The notes: generated by a model not told the origin, from the sequence alone. 64,000 nt of DNA from CAYWBU01 sp942491525 (GCA_942491525.1 CALOBW010000044.1:1-64000); one strand, 5' to 3'; numbered from the stretch's first letter, positions 41,523-51,190 are shown. Program-made: numbers and translations.

Positions 41523-42770
41523 TCAGGACATGCCCAATACTGCGGCAAATCTTCCCAGGCCGCCCTTAAGCTGCTGCTGCGAGCTGCGCATGTCCGGGGG
41601 GCTCATCAGGTTGTTGCTCAGATGCTCCAGACACTGGGCCGGCTTGCTGTTGGGAAAGAGGGTCGTCAACGGTTTGCGCTGCATCTCGGTCTTGCGGTAG
41701 GTGTCCTTGTCAAAGATCACGCCGCCCAGATATTCAGGACGTACGGCAAAGACCGACTCCTGATTGTTGATGCGCTCATCAGCCGTCTGGCAGATCCGGT
41801 TGTAGAGAAAGATTCCCTGTTTGAGGCTTGAGACCTGGTTCATGACCACCCAGGGCGTGAAATCGCGCCGGGGCTGATAATCTTCAACCTTGGCCATCAG
41901 CTTCTCCTCGATGGCCTTGAAGCGCTGGAAAGCCGCCTTGATGCAGGCATACCCCGCGATAATATCCTGGGGCGTGGTCACCACCACAATCTCATCCGAG
42001 GCCAGGGCAAAGTCCAGCACGGTGGAGCCGATGCCGGCACTCAGATCAAAGATGGTATAGTCATAGTTGGCCGAAACCTTGTTGAAGTTGCGGATAAACT
42101 TGGAACGCTGCACATAGTTGATGTTGGCCAGCTTGAACTCGCCCGAGGAGCCGCCGATCAGATCGAAGCCCAGCGGGGTGTCGATGATCACATCATTCAG
42201 GGCCACATCGCCCTCCATGAAGTCCAGCAGGGTGTACTCGGGAAAGACGGCCAGTTTGTTCGAGATGTCGGCATTGCCCAGATCCGTATCGATCAGCAGA
42301 ACCCGCTTGCCCTTGTCCGAGAGCAGCTTGGCAACGTTGGTGGAGGTGTGGGTCTTGCCCACGCCGCCCTTGTTGGAGATAACGGCGATGGTGTGATTCT
42401 CGCGCCGGATCTCATCACCGCGCGGCTGCACGACCGGCGCAGCCGCCTTGGGCTCAACCCGCGGCGCGCCCGGGGCGGCGGCATAGTAGGTATTGATGGC
42501 GTTCAGCACCGACTGCCTGTCGGCCAGGGCCGGATAGACCTTTTTCCCCATATGGAAGCTCATGGCCTCAACATGCTCGCGGTCTTCGGGAGACCCCATA
42601 GCCACCAGCACGCCGCCGTTCAGAAAACGCACCGGAATGCTGGTATAGTTGCGGGCAAAAACCTCTTTCAAGAGTCTGACACATCGACGATCCGGCTCGG
42701 CCTTCTCAATATCAACGTAGGGCATACCCAGTTTGCGGGCCAGGCTTCTTGCATCAGTTTCGCTGTTCAT
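41523..42770 (-). CDS. MshEN-like domain fused to a ParA/MinD (FlhG-like) ATPase
   Basis: 415 aa. Residues 1-95 look like the N-terminal domain of type II secretion/type IV pilus ATPases (MPYVDIEKAEPD; VLVAMGSPEDREHVEAM). A linker leads to a deviant Walker A P-loop (SNKGGVGKTHTSTNVAKLL), then LLIDTDLGNADI and FDLSAGIGSTVLDFA of the MinD/FlhG class. Proteins of this class position flagella, pili or chemoreceptors. The fusion suggests an ATPase whose localisation depends on contact with a secretion or pilus ATPase, or on a nucleotide signal. GAGAGG precedes the ATG. Confidence 0.83.
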   Translation of the reverse strand: MNSETDARSLARKLGMPYVDIEKAEPDRRCVRLLKEVFARNYTSIPVRFLNGGVLVAMGSPEDREHVEAMSFHMGKKVYPALADRQSVLNAINTYYAAAPGAPRVEPKAAAPVVQPRGDEIRRENHTIAVISNKGGVGKTHTSTNVAKLLSDKGKRVLLIDTDLGNADISNKLAVFPEYTLLDFMEGDVALNDVIIDTPLGFDLIGGSSGEFKLANINYVQRSKFIRNFNKVSANYDYTIFDLSAGIGSTVLDFALASDEIVVVTTPQDIIAGYACIKAAFQRFKAIEEKLMAKVEDYQPRRDFTPWVVMNQVSSLKQGIFLYNRICQTADERINNQESVFAVRPEYLGGVIFDKDTYRKTEMQRKPLTTLFPNSKPAQCLEHLSNNLMSPPDMRSSQQQLKGGLGRFAAVLGMS

Positions 42771-42813
42771 AACTACCTCTCTTCATCTTTCGGACATACG
42801 CTGCATCTCTTAA

Positions 42814-45372
42814 CTAGCTGTCCGAAACCTTTTCCTTTAGAGCATATAAGATATTTAACGCTTCAATCGGCTTCAGCTGCTCCAAATCCAGCGCCCTGAT
42901 CTCATCCGCCAGCCCGTCATCCGCCTTGGCTGCCGGAGCGTCAAAGAGGCTGGCCTGCACGGCAACATCTGCCTGCGACTTGGGCACCGATTTGCCCTTC
43001 CTGCCAATGTTCTCAAGTACGAACCTGGCGTTTGTCACCACATCTTCGGGGACACCGGCTAATTTAGCAACATGTATGCCATAGCTCTTTCCGATCGCGC
43101 CGCGTTTGAGCTCCCGCAGGAAAATGACCTCGTGCCCGCTCTCCTCAATGGCCATATGGTAATTCTTAATGCCCTTGTGGCGCCGGGCAAGGTCTGCCAG
43201 CTCATGATAGTGGGTTGCGAAAAAGGTGCGCACGCGCTTCTGATCAAGGTATTCGGCCACGGCCCAGGCCAGGCTCATACCGTCATAGGTCGAGGTGCCG
43301 CGGCCGATCTCATCCAGGATCACCAACGACAAGCTGGTGGCATTATTAAGGATATCAGCGGTTTCACTCATCTCAACCAGAAAGGTGGACTGGCCGGCGC
43401 TCAGGTTGTCCAGGGCGCCGATACGCGTGAAGATGCGGTCAACCACGCCGATCTCGGCCTGGCGCGCCGGCACGAAGGAGCCCATCTGGGCCATAATGGT
43501 GATCAGCGCCACCTGACGCATAAATGTCGACTTACCGGCCATGTTGGGTCCGGTGATGATGTGCAAAGTGTCTTTGGGGCCGTCAAAGTGACAATTATTT
43601 GGCACAAACTCGCCGTCCCTGAGCACCTTTTCAACCACCGGATGACGCCCGTCGCGGATATCAATGCCACGCTCGGCAGTCACATTGGGCCGTTTGAATC
43701 CATTCTGCACCGCGATGTAGCCCAGACAGACGATCGCATCCAGATCCGCCACCGTCGAGGCAGTCGCCTGCATGCGCAGGATCTGCTCCACCAGGTAGTC
43801 GCGCAGCTCACCGAAGATGTCGAGCTCGATCTTGGCGATGGCATCCTGGGCCCCCAGCAGCTTGGCCTCATACTCCTTGAGCTCGGGCGTGATGTAGCGC
43901 TCGGCGTTAGCCAGGGTCTGCTTGCGGATGTAGCTTTCGGGCACGGCGGCCGCATTGGCCTTGGTCACCTCAAGGTAGTAGCCGAAGACCCGGTTGTAGC
44001 CGATCTTGAGCGTATTGATGCCGGTCTTGCGCTTCTCTGAAGCCTCCAGCTCGGCGATCCACTGACGCGAATCACGCCGCAGACTCTTGAGCTCGTCGAG
44101 TTCGGCACTGACGCCTAAGGCAATCACATTGCCGTCGGTCAGCTTGATGGGCGGATCCTCCACCACCGTTGCCCGGATGCGGCTCACAACCTCAGCCAGC
44201 GGATCGAGACCGTCAGCGATCTGACGAACCAGCGGGCTCTGCAGAGTGCCCAGCTCCGCCGCCAGCAGCGGAATGCGCTCCAGGCCGTCGGCCAGGGCCA
44301 CAATGTCGCGCGGAGTGGCGCGCCCGGCCGCCACCCGGCCGATGATGCGCTCCAGATCCGGCACCCCCTTGAGGATCGTGCGCAGATCCGTGATCCGCAA
44401 GCCGGCCGCGACCAGCTCCTCAATGGCGTCCAGACGGGCGTTGATCACAAGCGGGTCCATCAGCGGAAACGAGATCCAGTCCGCCAGGCGTCTGGCGCCC
44501 ATGGCGCTGACCGTATGGTTGAGCACATGGTAGAGGGTGCCCTCGACCCCGCCCGAGATCGACTCGAAGATCTCCAGATTGCGCTTGGTGTTGGCCCCCA
44601 GGATCATGAAGTTGCCGGGATTGTAGTAACGCAGCCGGTTGATGTGCTTGAGCACCGCCTTCTGGGTCTCGCGCACATAATTCAAGACCATACCGGCCGC
44701 CACCAGGGCCGCCGGATGGTCTTTCAGGCCGAGGCCGTCGATGCCGATGGTGTTGAAGTGCAGGCTGAGCATCTCGCTGCAGCGCTGCAGCGAGGGTTCA
44801 TAATCCAGCCTGGAGACAAAGTAGCCATCCTGCACCAGACCCTCCTCGCTGACCAGCACCTCGCTGGGCGAGACGCGCCCCAGCTCGCTCAGCATATCCT
44901 GCCGGCTGGCAACCTCGGTGACGCGGAAATCACCGGTGGAGATGTCGATGAAGGCCAGGCCGAAGAGCTTCTTAGAGCGGCAGACGGCCATCAGATAGTT
45001 GGCCTGATCATTGTCCAGGTGATTCTCCTCCACGATCAGGCCCGGGGTCACCACCTGCACCACCTCGCGCGGCACCAGCCCCTTGACCGTCGAGGGATCG
45101 GCGGTCTGCTCACAGACCGCCACCTTCCTGCCGGCCTTGATCAGACGCGCGATGTAGCCCGTGGCGCTGTGGTAGGGGATGCCGCACATGGGCACCGGGT
45201 TCTCCTTGTTCTTGTCGCGGCTGGTCAGGGTAATGCCCAGGATACGGGAGGCCACCACGGCATCATCATGAAACATCTCATAGAAGTCGCCCATGCGGTA
45301 AAACAGAATTGCATCGCCATACTGCGACTTGATATCCAGATACTGCTGCATCATCGGTGTCATCTTTGCCAT
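42814..45372 (-). CDS. mutS: DNA mismatch repair protein MutS
   Basis: 852 aa from the Met that begins MAKMTPMMQQYLDIK, the usual MutS start; a frame 22 codons longer has no support. Mismatch-recognition Phe-x-Glu motif in FYRMGDFYEMF, then connector, lever and clamp domains, and the ABC-type ATPase with Walker A GPNMAGKST, the signature LSAGQSTFLVEM and LVILDEIGRGTSTYDG. No mutL in the window. The gap to the next leftward gene is short, with no terminator seen. Confidence 0.97.
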   Translation of the reverse strand: MAKMTPMMQQYLDIKSQYGDAILFYRMGDFYEMFHDDAVVASRILGITLTSRDKNKENPVPMCGIPYHSATGYIARLIKAGRKVAVCEQTADPSTVKGLVPREVVQVVTPGLIVEENHLDNDQANYLMAVCRSKKLFGLAFIDISTGDFRVTEVASRQDMLSELGRVSPSEVLVSEEGLVQDGYFVSRLDYEPSLQRCSEMLSLHFNTIGIDGLGLKDHPAALVAAGMVLNYVRETQKAVLKHINRLRYYNPGNFMILGANTKRNLEIFESISGGVEGTLYHVLNHTVSAMGARRLADWISFPLMDPLVINARLDAIEELVAAGLRITDLRTILKGVPDLERIIGRVAAGRATPRDIVALADGLERIPLLAAELGTLQSPLVRQIADGLDPLAEVVSRIRATVVEDPPIKLTDGNVIALGVSAELDELKSLRRDSRQWIAELEASEKRKTGINTLKIGYNRVFGYYLEVTKANAAAVPESYIRKQTLANAERYITPELKEYEAKLLGAQDAIAKIELDIFGELRDYLVEQILRMQATASTVADLDAIVCLGYIAVQNGFKRPNVTAERGIDIRDGRHPVVEKVLRDGEFVPNNCHFDGPKDTLHIITGPNMAGKSTFMRQVALITIMAQMGSFVPARQAEIGVVDRIFTRIGALDNLSAGQSTFLVEMSETADILNNATSLSLVILDEIGRGTSTYDGMSLAWAVAEYLDQKRVRTFFATHYHELADLARRHKGIKNYHMAIEESGHEVIFLRELKRGAIGKSYGIHVAKLAGVPEDVVTNARFVLENIGRKGKSVPKSQADVAVQASLFDAPAAKADDGLADEIRALDLEQLKPIEALNILYALKEKVSDS

Positions 45373-45485
45373 CGGACCATCCCTTTTCTCATCAATTGTA
45401 CGAGCGAACTTTATAACCAAGTGCGCATTTGATGACAATCATTTTACTTGGCGGCAAAACACCCAATTTTCTCTGGGCCGGAGAT

Positions 45486-45514
45486 CTTGAAATCAGAAAT
45501 CATCGTCCTTAAAT
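45486..45514 (+). promoter_or_regulatory. Heat-shock (sigma-32-like) promoter of the hsp20 cluster
   Basis: CTTGAAA (45486-45492), 14 bp, CCTTAAAT (45507-45514). The -35 box fits the sigma-32 consensus exactly and the -10 fits only in part. Confidence 0.45.
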
Positions 45515-45548
45515 AATCTTCAAGAAAACAGAAACGGAGGATAAAGCT

Positions 45549-45956
45549 ATGACAAAACTAGTTTTTGGAGGATGGGACCCCTGGCATGAGATCGACCGCT
45601 TCTTTGCCGATTTCGCGTCCGATGCGCCGCAGATCAATCCGCCCCTGAACATGTTCTACAATGAAGAGAGCGTCATCGTGACATCCGAAATGCCCGGCAT
45701 CGACCCGGCCAAAATTGATCTCTCAATCAACGGCAACCAGCTCAGCATCAAGGGCGAGGTCAAGGCCGCCGAGAATGAGGGCGGAACCTGGCACCGGCGC
45801 GAACGCTACCAGGGCCAGTTCAACCGCAGCGTGCGCCTGCCCTACAATGTGGAGAACGACAAGGTTGATGCCAAGTACAAAAAGGGCATCCTGACCATCA
45901 CCCTGCCCCGCGCCGAGGCCGACAAACCCCGCAACATCAGCATCGCCCGCGCCTAA
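45549..45956 (+). CDS. Small heat-shock protein (Hsp20/alpha-crystallin), first of three
   Basis: 135 aa. Alpha-crystallin domain from about residue 35 to the end (VTSEMPGIDPAKIDLSINGNQLSIKGE; the closing KKGILTITLPRAE). Holds unfolded proteins in ATP-independent oligomers. GGAGG precedes the ATG. First gene of a three-gene cluster with a heat-shock-type promoter. Confidence 0.93.
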   Translation: MTKLVFGGWDPWHEIDRFFADFASDAPQINPPLNMFYNEESVIVTSEMPGIDPAKIDLSINGNQLSIKGEVKAAENEGGTWHRRERYQGQFNRSVRLPYNVENDKVDAKYKKGILTITLPRAEADKPRNISIARA

Positions 45957-45968
45957 AAGGAGGATCCT

Positions 45969-46379
45969 ATGAACAGTAAAGAGACAAATATCGAGCAGAA
46001 CAAGAAAGAGGTAACCGGAGAGCTCACCAGCGAGCGCACCCGCGACCGCCGGGTCTACAGCCCCAAGGTGGACATCTGGGAGAATGAAGAGGGGCTCAAG
46101 ATGTACGTCGAGATGCCCGGCACCGACGAGCAGAACGTCAACATCACCCTCGAGAAGAACGTCCTGACCATGGAGGGCCGCGTCGACCTGCCCGACATCA
46201 GCAACCACCGCATCGGCCATGCCGAGTACGGCGTCGGCGACTACTCGCGCTCCTTCACCCTCTCGGACGAGATCGACAAGGATAAGATCTCGGCCTCCAT
46301 GCAGGACGGCGTGCTGGTGCTGGAACTGCCCAAGGCCGAACCGGCCAAGGCCCGCAAGATCACCATCAAAAGCAGCTAA
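45969..46379 (+). CDS. Small heat-shock protein, second of three
   Basis: 136 aa. An acidic, polar N-terminal arm of about 35 residues, then the alpha-crystallin domain (MYVEMPGTDEQNVNITLEKNVLTMEGR; MQDGVLVLELPKAE). AGGAGG precedes the ATG. It differs from its neighbours in having a hydrophilic arm, so it may form mixed oligomers. Confidence 0.93.
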   Translation: MNSKETNIEQNKKEVTGELTSERTRDRRVYSPKVDIWENEEGLKMYVEMPGTDEQNVNITLEKNVLTMEGRVDLPDISNHRIGHAEYGVGDYSRSFTLSDEIDKDKISASMQDGVLVLELPKAEPAKARKITIKSS

Positions 46380-46392
46380 AAGGAGGTGGATT

Positions 46393-46869
46393 ATGGCACT
46401 CAAGAATGTTGTTCCCTGGAACAAAAACAGAGGCGGTGCCCCGAAAGAGTACGAGATCGACAGCCTGCACCGCCACATCGACCGGCTCTTCAGTGATTTC
46501 TTCCCCAGCTTTGACATGGCGCACTTCGGCATCTTTGAAGAGCATTTCAGCCCGCGCATCAATATGGATGAAAGTGAGCAAGCGATCACCATCACGGCGG
46601 AACTGCCCGGCATGGACGAGCAGAACGTCAACATCGCGCTGGAGAACGACAGACTGATCATCAGCGGCGAGAAGGCCGACGAGCAGAAACATGCAAAGGA
46701 TAGCAGCTACTACCTTGAACGCAGCTTCGGCTCCTTCAGAAGGGTCGTCGCGCTGCCCAGCGAGGTCGACCCGGACAGGGCCAAGGCCTCGTTCAAGAAC
46801 GGCATCCTGACCATCAACCTCACCAAGACCCAGGCCGGCAAACGCAGGACCATTCCCATCGCACACTGA
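46393..46869 (+). CDS. Small heat-shock protein, third of three
   Basis: 158 aa. A longer N-terminal arm (residues 1-55) with aromatic residues (RLFSDFFPSFDMAHFG) and the alpha-crystallin domain (ITAELPGMDEQNVNIALENDRLIISGE; FKNGILTINLTK). AAGGAGGTG precedes the ATG. A terminator overlaps its stop codon. Confidence 0.93.
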   Translation: MALKNVVPWNKNRGGAPKEYEIDSLHRHIDRLFSDFFPSFDMAHFGIFEEHFSPRINMDESEQAITITAELPGMDEQNVNIALENDRLIISGEKADEQKHAKDSSYYLERSFGSFRRVVALPSEVDPDRAKASFKNGILTINLTKTQAGKRRTIPIAH

Positions 46870-46894
46870 CCGGGGGCCTCCCCGGTCATTTTTT
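46867..46894 (+). terminator. Rho-independent terminator of the hsp20 cluster
   Basis: TGACCGGGG, loop GCCT, CCCCGGTCA, then six T. The stem begins with the stop codon itself. Confidence 0.93.
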
Positions 46895-46959
46895 GATTTC
46901 CTTTCTCAAAATTTCATATTAGAGTCGCACTGTTTAATTTGATCGAGGAGACTCAAAAC

Positions 46960-47424
46960 ATGATTCCACTACTAGCTTTTCTGTGTATTATCAGCACACT
47001 GTCCGCCGGCACCCTGATCTACATGGCCCGCCAGCAGCAACACCTGATCCTGGAGGTCAAGGCCCAGCCGATCCGCCGCCAGCGCCTCGAGATCTACCGC
47101 GCCATCATGAACATGCTCAATCAGATCATGCGCGACAACACCATCAACTTTGACGATCTGGTCGAGTTCAAGATCGCCACCGGCGAAGCCAAACTCTGCT
47201 GCAGCGCAGAGATCATGGATTACATCGAGACCCTCTACGACAAGGGCCTGGAACTGGCCAAGTATGACGAGGACCTCTACAGCGACCACGCCCTGCCGCC
47301 CGGCGGCCCGCGCGACCACGCCTCAAACGAGGCCCACTACATCAGTAACTGGTTCATTCATGAGATCCCCAAGGTGCACAACCTCTTCAGGGACTATTTG
47401 ACGCCTAATCCGCATGCGCATTAA
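46960..47424 (+). CDS. Membrane-anchored protein of unknown function
   Basis: 154 aa from the ATG with GAGGAG 9 bases upstream; a TTG seven codons earlier is less likely. One N-terminal membrane helix (LLAFLCIISTLSAGTLIYMA), then a soluble, mostly helical domain with a two-Cys motif (LCCSAEIMDYI). No family recognised. It ends in a 4-bp overlap with the convergent phosphorylase gene. Confidence 0.65.
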   Translation: MIPLLAFLCIISTLSAGTLIYMARQQQHLILEVKAQPIRRQRLEIYRAIMNMLNQIMRDNTINFDDLVEFKIATGEAKLCCSAEIMDYIETLYDKGLELAKYDEDLYSDHALPPGGPRDHASNEAHYISNWFIHEIPKVHNLFRDYLTPNPHAH

Positions 47425-48191
47425 CCGAGTCTGAGGCAGGCCTCCACGGCCAGCCAGAAGAGCTGCTCGGGTTTGGATTGATAGTCGTGTTCCAGACGGC
47501 GGTCCCACTCATGACCGCTGACATCATCTTCGGTCGAGAGCAGCTGGCCGAAGCGCACCCCTCGAAAAGCGGCCACCGCCAGAAAAGCCGCGCACTCCAT
47601 CTCGACCACCAGGCAGCCCTCCCCTTTGCGGTGCGCGACCCGGTTTTTGGTTTCGCGGTAGAAGGCATCCGTGGTCCAGGTCTTACCTATTATGTACGGC
47701 AGCCCGCGATCTTCCAGCACCGCGGCGATCACCTTGTTAACAGCGGCCTGAGCCTCAATCTCGCGGCTGGGCGCGACATAGTGATATGATGTTCCCTCAT
47801 CGCGTACGGCCGAATCGGGCACAATTATGGTGCCCTTGTCCAGGCCGCCATCCAGCACGCCGCAGGAGCCGCAGGCGATGAAGTTGCGGCAGCCAAAAGC
47901 GATCAGCTCCTCCATGACTGCGGCGGCCAGGGGCGCGGCCACGCCCGGATGGACGACCGCCACCTCGCTGCCCTCATAGTCCATGCGGTAGATGGGCAAA
48001 GGGCCGAGGGCGGTCTCGATGGCGGCCACCTGTTCCAGTCGGCCGTCAGTTAGCAGCTTTTCCATTACCTTATAATAGATGGGTAGGACACAGTGCTTGG
48101 GGACGCCGTCTGCGTGGGTGATGGCGTCGGTGGGGTTGATGACGGCGTTAACGTCCGGGTCAAATTCTAGGATTGGGAGGTCTGTTTTCAT
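47421..48191 (-). CDS. Nucleoside phosphorylase, PNP/uridine phosphorylase family
   Basis: 256 aa. Phosphorolysis of nucleosides to base and ribose-1-phosphate. Landmarks of the PNP/UDP family: HPGVAAPLAAAVMEELIAFG, GSCGVLDGG, VPDSAVRDEGTSYHY, and VVEMECAAFLAVA (substrate-binding Glu). Purine or uridine specificity cannot be decided by eye. An adenine deaminase lies at 59025-60608, but not in the same operon. Confidence 0.88.
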   Translation of the reverse strand: MKTDLPILEFDPDVNAVINPTDAITHADGVPKHCVLPIYYKVMEKLLTDGRLEQVAAIETALGPLPIYRMDYEGSEVAVVHPGVAAPLAAAVMEELIAFGCRNFIACGSCGVLDGGLDKGTIIVPDSAVRDEGTSYHYVAPSREIEAQAAVNKVIAAVLEDRGLPYIIGKTWTTDAFYRETKNRVAHRKGEGCLVVEMECAAFLAVAAFRGVRFGQLLSTEDDVSGHEWDRRLEHDYQSKPEQLFWLAVEACLRLG

Positions 48192-48325
48192 ATTCCCAAG
48201 AAGTAGCCTAATATATCAAATGAAATCAAGAGTATACTATACAATCTCGATCAGCATGATTGATTTCATCTGCTTGACTAAGAACAAGGTATTAACTACC
48301 TTATTTACTAGCAAGGAAATTTCTT

Positions 48326-51046
48326 ATGAGTAATGACAGCATCTCATATAATGAACTTAAACAACGTCTAATGATCGCTGAGTCAACGATAGAGAACCTC
48401 AGAGAAAAGGAAAATCGGTATCACTCAATCCTCAATAGCATGACGGAAGGTTGCCAGGTCATCGGATTTGACTGGACATGTCATTACCTCAATGAAGCAG
48501 CTGCGCGCCAGATCCGCCAATCAGCTGATGAATTTATAGGCAAAAAGATCACCGATACATGCCCCGAAATAGAAAGCTCCGAAATCTTAAAACTATTACA
48601 GCGCAGCATGACGGAACGAATCCCTCTACAGCAAAAGATTAAATTTACATGCCAGGATAAACATGCAGGTTATTTCAACATCAAATGCCAACCAATCCCT
48701 GAAGGGATTTTCGTCCAGCATACAGATATCACTGAACAGACTCTGACACAAAGAAACCTCAAGAAAATTAAAGAACGATTTAAACGTGCGCTGGAGAATA
48801 TCCCAGATGTCATTGTTATTTATGATTCCGACCTAAGAATTCAATACATAAATGCTGCGACAATAAATATCACCGGTCGACCTGAATCTGATTTTCTGGG
48901 CAAGAGTGAAGAGGAAATATGGCCACCTGAGGTTTATGAGATTTATCTCCCAGCTCTGCGAGAGTCTCAAAGGACTGGCAATAAAATGTCCGTAGAGGCA
49001 GAGATACCAATCCCCGGTATGGACTCAAAATACCTCAAGATCACCTGTGTCCCGATAACTGATGAATCCGGAAATATAACTGAAATCGTTGGAGTCACCC
49101 AGAATTTCACAGACAACAAGAAAATTGAAAAAGAACTGCGTGACAAAAACAAATTTATTGAGTCGATTGTCAACTTCACACCTGACATACTCTACATATA
49201 CGATATTATCGAACACAAAAATGTATATAGCAATAAAGGCATTCAGACTGTACTTGGTTATTCGATTGATGGAATCAAATCCATGGGCGCAGAAGTTCTT
49301 CCTTCCCTGATGCACCCTGATGACTTCATAACTTACCGCAAAAAAACGTTCCCTTTGTATGCAAAAACACCAGACAATGAACCAATTAACCACCAGTATA
49401 GATTCAAGCATAAAGACGGGGAATGGCACTGGCTTGACTTCACCGAATTCATCTACTCGCGCCAAGATGACGGGGCTCCCCAGCAAATATTTGGGGTGGC
49501 TCGTGACATCACCCATCGATTGCGGGCCGAGAAAGAACTGCGGCTATCTGAAGAGCGATTTTCAAGTGCTTTCCATGCAAGTCCAGCCGGGATGATGTTA
49601 ACAACAATTTCAGATGGTAAATTTATTGATGTTAACGACTCTTTTCTCAAAATATTTGAGTTTTGCCGCGATGAAGTGATCGGCAGTACGTCAACTGAGT
49701 TAAAAATGTTAAGTGATCAGGCGAGGAAAACACTGATTGAAGCACAAATTAAGTCAGGGGGTCTGCATAATTTCGAACTCCAGGCGAATTCAAAATCAGG
49801 CAAAGTCATAAACATCCTTTTATCATCAAAACCATTGGTACTATCTGGCGAAGATTGTCTTGTTACGACCATAATTGACGTCACCGACAAACTAGCCATT
49901 GAAGAGAAATATCGTCAGGTACAGAAGATGGAAGCCATCGGTCATCTTGCGGGTGGTGTGGCTCATGACTTCAATAATCTGCTGGGTATCATCCTAGGTT
50001 ATGGCGAGAACCTTGTCGACAATATGAAAAAAGACGATCCATTGCTAGAGAGTGCTAAACACATTGTGGAGGCAGGCGAACGATCTGCCGCGCTAACCCG
50101 CCAACTTCTGGCATTCAGCCGAAAACAGACACTGCAAGTAAAAACAATCGATCTTAATGAACTGATTCGCAATCTTGACAAGATGTTGCGACGCCTGATT
50201 GGTGAAGATATTGACCTAATCTTACAGCTTTGTGACTGTGCGACGATGGTCACAGTCGATCCTACACAAATCGAGCAGGTAATCATGAATCTAGCTGTCA
50301 ATTCACGTGACGCCATGCCTCAGGGCGGCAGGTTGATTATTGAAACTTCCAGCACTGAACTTGATATCCACTATGCGAACGAACACAATGGCGTAGTCCC
50401 AGGCGACTATATTATGCTTGCCGTAACAGATACAGGGTGCGGCATGGACAAAAACACCCTCAGCAATATTTTTGATCCATTTTTCACTACCAAAGGGATA
50501 GGAAGAGGTACTGGGCTCGGCCTATCGACGGTGTATGGAATTATCAAACAGTCCAATGGCAACATCTGGGCTTATTCTGAACCTGACAAAGGGACAACCT
50601 TCAAAATTTATCTACCCCTGACACAGAGCTCAGCAGAGGCCTGTATTGTCAAAGAGCCACGTATCGCACCAACGGTCACAGGGCAATTCTTGTTGGTGGT
50701 GGAAGACGACACTGCCCTGCGTAATCTTTTTGAGAAAATGCTTACCATTGCCGGATATCAAGTGACCACAGCTGCAAATGGTGACGAGGCAGTATCGTTT
50801 ATTGAAGATAAAGGGCTCAGGCCCGACGTTGTGGTTACGGATGTCATTATGCCCGGCATGAGCGGATCTATTCTAATTGACCGTTTAAGAAACACCATCC
50901 CCGACATCAAGTTTCTCTACATGTCAGGATATAGCGACAACACCATTTCCTATCATGGCATTCTTAAGCCGGGAACACCGTTCATCCAAAAACCCTTCAA
51001 CATCAAACAGATAATCGAAAAGATACAAGAAGTTATAGACACATAA
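48326..51046 (+). CDS. Hybrid sensor histidine kinase with several PAS domains and a receiver
   Basis: 906 aa. About four PAS domains (residues 27-130, 145-260, 270-390, 400-515) with PAC-like segments, then HisKA with HLAGGVAHDFNNLLGI (phospho-His), HATPase with MNLAVNSRDAMPQGG and GRGTGLGLSTVYG, and a C-terminal receiver with VVEDD and Asp in VVTDVIMPGMSG. No membrane helix is evident, so it is probably cytoplasmic and senses redox, gas or a small ligand. Its DNA is much more AT-rich than its neighbours and its codon choice differs, which points to horizontal acquisition. No cognate regulator adjoins. Confidence 0.92.
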   Translation: MSNDSISYNELKQRLMIAESTIENLREKENRYHSILNSMTEGCQVIGFDWTCHYLNEAAARQIRQSADEFIGKKITDTCPEIESSEILKLLQRSMTERIPLQQKIKFTCQDKHAGYFNIKCQPIPEGIFVQHTDITEQTLTQRNLKKIKERFKRALENIPDVIVIYDSDLRIQYINAATINITGRPESDFLGKSEEEIWPPEVYEIYLPALRESQRTGNKMSVEAEIPIPGMDSKYLKITCVPITDESGNITEIVGVTQNFTDNKKIEKELRDKNKFIESIVNFTPDILYIYDIIEHKNVYSNKGIQTVLGYSIDGIKSMGAEVLPSLMHPDDFITYRKKTFPLYAKTPDNEPINHQYRFKHKDGEWHWLDFTEFIYSRQDDGAPQQIFGVARDITHRLRAEKELRLSEERFSSAFHASPAGMMLTTISDGKFIDVNDSFLKIFEFCRDEVIGSTSTELKMLSDQARKTLIEAQIKSGGLHNFELQANSKSGKVINILLSSKPLVLSGEDCLVTTIIDVTDKLAIEEKYRQVQKMEAIGHLAGGVAHDFNNLLGIILGYGENLVDNMKKDDPLLESAKHIVEAGERSAALTRQLLAFSRKQTLQVKTIDLNELIRNLDKMLRRLIGEDIDLILQLCDCATMVTVDPTQIEQVIMNLAVNSRDAMPQGGRLIIETSSTELDIHYANEHNGVVPGDYIMLAVTDTGCGMDKNTLSNIFDPFFTTKGIGRGTGLGLSTVYGIIKQSNGNIWAYSEPDKGTTFKIYLPLTQSSAEACIVKEPRIAPTVTGQFLLVVEDDTALRNLFEKMLTIAGYQVTTAANGDEAVSFIEDKGLRPDVVVTDVIMPGMSGSILIDRLRNTIPDIKFLYMSGYSDNTISYHGILKPGTPFIQKPFNIKQIIEKIQEVIDT

Positions 51047-51071
51047 CTCCCAAATCAAAAATATTAAGAAT

Positions 51072-51137
51072 GGTTCTATTTTCCACCTAAAACAATCTTT
51101 GATTTATTACAGACGATCTAAAAACAGAACCGTCCCC
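51072..51137. repeat. Degraded REP-like inverted repeat
   Basis: GGTTCTATTTT (51072-51082) and AAAACAGAACC (51121-51131) form arms matching in 10 of 11 bases; CGTCCCC follows the right arm. The AACAGAACCGTCCCC motif belongs to the same family type as the GGGGACAG palindrome at 20563. Confidence 0.55.
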
Positions 51138-51155
51138 GACTATCACGCAAACCTC

Positions 51156-51182
51156 TTGCCCAACATAAATTGTCACTATACT
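51156..51182 (+). promoter_or_regulatory. Promoter of the 56-aa protein, leaderless
   Basis: TTGCCC (51156-51161), 15 bp, TATACT (51177-51182), then 8 bases to the ATG at 51191. No ribosome-binding site is present. Confidence 0.4.
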
Positions 51183-51190
51183 CTAACTTC

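Noticed and set aside
48192..48325. Promoter of the hybrid kinase gene
   Set aside because: TTGACT and several AT-rich hexamers occur, but no pair has good spacing and match.
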